Origin: Guillardia theta CCMP2712
Lineage: Eukaryota > Cryptophyceae > Pyrenomonadales > Geminigeraceae
DNA length: 23,727 bases
Assembly: GCF_000315625.1 (NCBI RefSeq)
Contig: NW_005434632.1
Location: 498,010 to 521,736 of the forward strand
Reading direction: 5' to 3'
Part shown: piece by piece, positions 19,251 to 23,727 of the stretch
Layout: every line of letters begins with the position of its first letter
How positions within the stretch are numbered: position 1 is the stretch's first letter
Notes under the pieces: model-generated
Seen by the model: the letters and a program-made list of their open reading frames with translations, nothing else
What the model was told of the DNA's origin: nothing
The model's database searches: none
Translations under genes and position numbers: made by a program

Positions 19251-19608
19251 ATGTCGATCAGGCTCCCAGCTCCCGGCGGAAGTCATCTCGGACCACCCCC
19301 ACCCACCCGGATGGCTTTCACTTTACTGCTACGGTACCGGCGGTACTACGGACTGAGTACGGCGGCCAGGTACTACGCGGCCGCCGGTACTACGGTACAG
19401 CCTTCACGGTCACCACGGTACTACGGTTACGGCTCTTCCTGCCAGGCTCAGTCCTTGGACCCTACCCTACCCTAATAGAGGTGCCCCGGATGGGCCGATC
19501 CCATCTCCCTGCTCCCAGCTAAGGCTCGCCGCAAGGAGAAAACCTATACCAGTGGCGCCTGCCCGGATCAGTGTCGGCGGAACGAGCACAAGTTGGAAGA
19601 GTTGTAGC
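19251..19608. other. transition from satellite to the orphan membrane-protein gene
   Basis: Scattered CGGTACTACGG words, then a short CCCTACCCTACCCTAA run at about 19460-19475, then ordinary sequence. No supported gene. Confidence 0.5.
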
Positions 19609-21909
19609 ATGGGGAACGTGACCTCCAGAGCTCGAGAGAGCACTGGCGCACCATCATACGAGGTGGACAAGGGGCTGACGTCACAAGTTCTCTACGAGGT
19701 GGAACAGATTCGGATCCAGACAGCGATCACTTCAGAGGCTAAGAACGATGTCGAGCACAACCAAATAGCAATCTCTTCAGAGGCTAAGGACGATGTCGAG
19801 CACAATCAAACAGCAATCACTTCAGAGGCTAAGGACGATGTCGAGCACAACCAGACCAATCAGACAGCGATCACTTCAGAGGCTAAGAACGATGTCGAGC
19901 ACAACCAAACAGCAATCACTCCAGAGGCCGAGAACGATGTCGAGCACAACCAAACAGCAATCACTTCAGAGTCTGAGAACGAGGACAATAAGACTCAACC
20001 AGTCGACGAAGATGAAGATGGAGGGGACGGCGAAACACATACAAAAGAGGTTCACTTTGAAGACGAGGATGTGCTGAAGATTCGTCGTCACAAGTGGACT
20101 ATTCGAATGTTACATGAACGTGACGAGCGCATGAAGAAAATCATCGAGGAGATGTCTGCTGGTCAACTCAAACACTTGCGCGATCAAGACCCCGATGACC
20201 TTGGTATGGACTATGCGAGACCCAAGAAGTATCGACCGTCAACAGATGATATCATATCAAGAATTGCCATAGGCTCTCGCATGTACAAATTCAGAGAGAA
20301 GACGAAATTACGAGCGCTCGCTGAAGATGAACGTGAAACGGTCATTGATAAAGTCGCGCAAGATCTCAACATTTCACGTGACGATATCGAAGGCATCGTC
20401 AAAGAGTTGATTGTCCATCAGGAGAGGCTGGACACCACTGCAAAGAATATTGAAGATTACAAGGCAGAAAAGGAAATTTCCCACCTACTATTGATGAGAC
20501 TTGGCTCGCTGTTCGATTCAGATCAGGATTATCAAATCAAGTTCAAAGGTTACCATCAATTTCTTGAGTGGATCTTTGTTGTTGTCCTTGTTCTGGCAGC
20601 GCCTTTCATTTTCTGGTTGTTTCGAAATGGAACAAGTTCAGACTTCGTCCTTGCAAGCATCATCGGTATAGTTTCTTCAGTTCTGTCCATGGTCTTGAAG
20701 ACAACATCCGAGTCTGTGCTGATGAAATCTATTCGATGCAACTTGCTGGTGAGTGTGATGGTTCGAATGCAGTGGGTAGTGATGATTATGGACACATTGG
20801 CGAATGTGAGGGCAAATGTCACTTGTATCAATATCCCCTCCCTTTCGCTGTCTTTGGTTTTCATTACTTTTCTGCAGCAGATCAACATTGTTGGCGGCAA
20901 AAAGCAGACCGTGAAACGAATGACTGAGTTCATCACTATTTGTTGTACCATTTACGCTGCAATCATTGCTCCGGTGCTGAGTTTCTTCGAGAAGTTGGCT
21001 CTTGTAATCTACATCATTTCAGGATTTGTAGACGCTCTATCGGATCAGATTGCCTTTCCATGGTCTGTGCAGGAGATTTACCTTGTGAAAGAAGACCAAG
21101 ACAAGTCACCAAAATATCTCTCACTTATGGCCAGGATTGTTGTCTGCACCATAATCTCACTTGTGTCTGAGAAGGTTGCAGTGCTTTCATACAAGCCTTT
21201 GCCGTCGGAGACCGGTGTGTCCTATGAAATGCAAAAGATCAAGAGAGTTGTCACTCCTGTCCTGCCTGATGTCGCTATCAACTGCTCCGGTAACATATCG
21301 CTCACCATCACCGGAGAACCGATCACCTTCGACCCGACCGTGCTCGCCCTGCATGTCGCAAAGAAAGATTTCTGCGAACTGAGCATGAATCTAGACTCTG
21401 CCAAGATTTCCAGCAACTGTACCTTGTGGCCTTCTCTACCAGGATGCGAGGGGAAAGTCATTCCATTTTCCGGCATCATCGAACAAGGTCTGGGAGCGAA
21501 GGAAATCCGTTCATGTCTGCAGATCAATCAAGAATGCGGCTCAGAAACAAGCTGCGGCAAGATGGGCTGCAAGATAAAATCGGACGATCCTCATCGGACG
21601 GATTGTTCCCGCTGCTTCACAGGCTTCAAGGATGACGTCGTAGGGTTTCTGTGGTCCGTTCCTGTCCCCTTGAGCTCTTTGGTGGCGTTCATCGTCCTCG
21701 TTCTAACGCTCATCATCTCAACGTTCAGAGTCAAGTTCGAACTCCAGCGTGAGGCTCTTGCTTACGACGTCATGCACCCGATCAGAGACAAAGTGCTTGA
21801 GGTTGCTACAGAATGCAAATTTCTGAATCACATGAAGCTGGTGAGCTGGCAAGAATTCTCGCGCAGCAAAGATGATGCTGAAAGTGCTGAGATCGTTGTG
21901 GTCCAATAA
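19609..21909 (+). CDS. orphan multi-pass membrane protein with N-terminal 15-residue repeats
   Basis: A single intronless frame of 766 residues from the ATG at 19609; the open frame extends 57 nt further upstream without another ATG. The start reads MGNVTSR, fitting the N-myristoylation pattern (Gly2, Ser6). Residues 38-130 hold six acidic repeats of the type TAITSEAKNDVEHNQ. A charged helical region (about 150-310) follows, then about seven hydrophobic segments between residues 318 and 526. Next is a loop of about 150 residues with roughly ten Cys and several Asn-X-Ser/Thr sites (GCKIKSDD..DCSRC), a last span at about 679-706 (VPLSSLVAFIVLVLTLIISTF) and a short tail. Eight spans with a cytosolic N-terminus would put the Cys-rich loop outside, consistent with glycosylation and disulphides. 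I recognise no family; function unknown. Codon use is less GC-biased than in the channel gene. Confidence 0.85.
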   Translation: MGNVTSRARESTGAPSYEVDKGLTSQVLYEVEQIRIQTAITSEAKNDVEHNQIAISSEAKDDVEHNQTAITSEAKDDVEHNQTNQTAITSEAKNDVEHNQTAITPEAENDVEHNQTAITSESENEDNKTQPVDEDEDGGDGETHTKEVHFEDEDVLKIRRHKWTIRMLHERDERMKKIIEEMSAGQLKHLRDQDPDDLGMDYARPKKYRPSTDDIISRIAIGSRMYKFREKTKLRALAEDERETVIDKVAQDLNISRDDIEGIVKELIVHQERLDTTAKNIEDYKAEKEISHLLLMRLGSLFDSDQDYQIKFKGYHQFLEWIFVVVLVLAAPFIFWLFRNGTSSDFVLASIIGIVSSVLSMVLKTTSESVLMKSIRCNLLVSVMVRMQWVVMIMDTLANVRANVTCINIPSLSLSLVFITFLQQINIVGGKKQTVKRMTEFITICCTIYAAIIAPVLSFFEKLALVIYIISGFVDALSDQIAFPWSVQEIYLVKEDQDKSPKYLSLMARIVVCTIISLVSEKVAVLSYKPLPSETGVSYEMQKIKRVVTPVLPDVAINCSGNISLTITGEPITFDPTVLALHVAKKDFCELSMNLDSAKISSNCTLWPSLPGCEGKVIPFSGIIEQGLGAKEIRSCLQINQECGSETSCGKMGCKIKSDDPHRTDCSRCFTGFKDDVVGFLWSVPVPLSSLVAFIVLVLTLIISTFRVKFELQREALAYDVMHPIRDKVLEVATECKFLNHMKLVSWQEFSRSKDDAESAEIVVVQ
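19720..19998 (+). repeat. in-gene 45-bp tandem repeat, six copies
   Basis: Units start at 19720, 19765, 19810, 19864, 19909 and 19954. The third carries a 9-bp duplication (extra Asn-Gln-Thr). The last decays after about 30 bp. Differences between units are mostly silent or conservative (Asn/Asp, Lys/Glu), so the peptide repeat is maintained. Confidence 0.95.
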
Positions 21910-21960
21910 ACCTCACATGCAGCTGATGCTGACAACGCTGAGATCGTTGTGATTCAATGA
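21874..21960 (+). repeat. 51-bp tandem duplication of the gene's C-terminal codons including the stop
   Basis: GATGCTGAAAGTGCTGAGATCG at 21874 recurs in diverged form at 21925, 51 bp (17 codons) away. Both copies encode an 11-residue ending (DAESAEIVVVQ, DADNAEIVVIQ) followed by a stop (TAA 21907-21909; TGA 21958-21960). The second is in the same frame as the first with no stop between. Confidence 0.88.
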
Positions 21961-23057
21961 ACTTGATATGCTGCAGAGCGTAACTTTCACATGCTACTCT
22001 TTTACAACAACAAACAAGATCGCGCCATATCACACCATGAATGTATTGACAACGAAGCTTCAGATTCATTCAAAAACCACAAGTTTTCATGGTTATGATA
22101 CCAGCCATGACAAGGTGAGTTCAATCACTACACGAAGCTTCACACATGGGGTGAGGATGCCATGTAGCCGCAACGGGAAGACAGTCAGATACAACTGCTA
22201 GGAGGTTGCAGCTGCAGCTAACTATGCTCCGTGTGCTTGAACTTGCCGCGCTCCTGTCAGGCCTTGCCTGTACCAATGTACAGCTACTCGTGAAGGTACA
22301 TGTTCCTTGTGCTCAAACCGAAAGATTGAAAGATCCAGCGACTGTTTACGGATAGAAACGTGAAGACAGTATCATTTTCCAACAGAAAGACGTCAATAGA
22401 ACAAAGATGCTTGAGTTACGAGACATGTTCTGGTGTCGAAGCCGCAGGCCGTCCTCGTTGTGTTGTAATACATGCAGGAATGGTTGCCATTCGGTGAAAG
22501 GAGGCCGGACGGTGGACAAGAGCACTGCTGGTGGAAGCACGACTGCTGAAGTATTTGCTGGACAAGGTCCTCCGATGCGAAACTTGAGCTAGCACAGCCC
22601 ACATACATGCACGTGTTGTAGACTCGTCGTCTCACTGTAAGAGAACAACACTACACCTACATGCTTCCTCCCTCAGCTCGTCGCAAGCTCAACGCAGCTG
22701 CGCACAACAAGACCCATCGTCATGATCTTGCACCTGCTCATCGTGTCCCGCCCGAGGCTCCCCTCCCCTCCATCGCCAGCGCTGATACCCTCCTGCAGCA
22801 TGACGCCATAGGTCAACTCCTTGGCTCCACACCCTACAAACAAGTTTCTTTAATTCGCCCTGCCCGCTGTTGAGCTGGAAGAAGGGAGCGAAGAATCCTC
22901 CCCCCCCCCCCTCCCCCCCCCGCTTCTCCTGCCTCTCCTGCCTCTCCTGCCTCTCCTGCCTCTCCTGCCTCTCCTGCCTCCCCCTCCTCCCCCTCCTCCC
23001 TCCTTCTCTTCCCATTTCCAACTCTCACTTTGCCATCTTGCCGTCCATTCACACGCG
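21961..23057. other. intergenic region between the orphan gene and DAHP synthase
   Basis: No gene supported. 21961-22660 is of ordinary composition with no convincing ORF on either strand. From 22740 it becomes C/T-rich on the plus strand, up to the DAHP synthase ATG. Confidence 0.5.
22898..22979. repeat. C-homopolymer tract followed by six CTCCTGCCT nonamers
   Basis: Runs of C at 22900-22921, then six exact 9-bp copies at 22926-22979 and CCCCCTCCT variants after. It lies 80-160 bp upstream of the DAHP synthase start, so it may be part of its promoter or leader. Confidence 0.92.

Positions 23058-23727
<670 letters not shown>

Noticed and set aside
19455-19478. telomere-like CCCTACCCTACCCTAA run
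   Set aside because: Only about three imperfect units, internal to the window and next to a gene; too short to call a telomere or fusion point.
17795-19480. DNA transposon with terminal inverted repeats
   Set aside because: Palindromes are internal and local; I found no transposase-like frame, no matching termini at the block edges and no target-site duplication.

Overview
The window looks like nuclear DNA of a eukaryotic alga with a secondary plastid of red-algal origin. A cryptophyte such as Guillardia fits best, but the species cannot be fixed from sequence alone. The evidence is: GT-AG introns in most genes; many very short introns (47-55 nt) beside longer ones full of simple repeats; a plastid lipid-associated protein with a signal peptide followed by an 'ASAF' motif, the bipartite plastid-targeting signature of red secondary plastids; and a large polycystin-type channel with a Cys-rich ectodomain. 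No prokaryotic features (operons, IS elements, CRISPR) were seen.

Layout. 1-681: last exons of a plus-strand gene that starts upstream of the window; the window begins at what looks like a splice donor, and that intron holds about 20 copies of CTGGTG. 682-2659: simple-repeat-rich DNA with one candidate small minus-strand gene (2534-1689) and a weaker terminal exon (1285-1186). 2660-5548 (minus): a 929-residue coiled-coil protein with Sfi1/centrin-binding-like Trp repeats, three exons. 5576-5731: a short plus-strand ORF with a signal-peptide-like start. 6800-13184 (plus): a polycystin/TRPP-like cation channel of about 1,900 residues with an ectodomain EF-hand and a C-terminal C2 domain, about seven exons. 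13458-14261 (minus): a convergent gene of which only the last exon is clear. 14262-15525: GC-rich DNA followed by six tandem units carrying TATTTATA and AACCGTT-like motifs. 16123-17794 (plus): PAP/fibrillin, seven exons closing in frame to 245 residues. 17795-19480: a palindrome-rich GC-rich block that ends in a 35-41 bp hairpin satellite. 19609-21909 (plus): an intronless orphan multi-pass membrane protein with a predicted N-myristoyl start and six 15-residue repeats. 23058-end (plus): 5' part of a class I DAHP synthase (first step of the shikimate pathway) with an N-terminal signal peptide, cut by the window edge.

The genes are not an operon and share no single pathway. PAP/fibrillin is very probably plastid-directed, and DAHP synthase may be directed to the plastid complex. 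The channel, the centrin-binding-like protein and the orphan membrane protein would act at membranes or the cytoskeleton. All exon joins are by-eye models: I checked that phases close and that intron ends are GT..AG, but there is no transcript evidence here.
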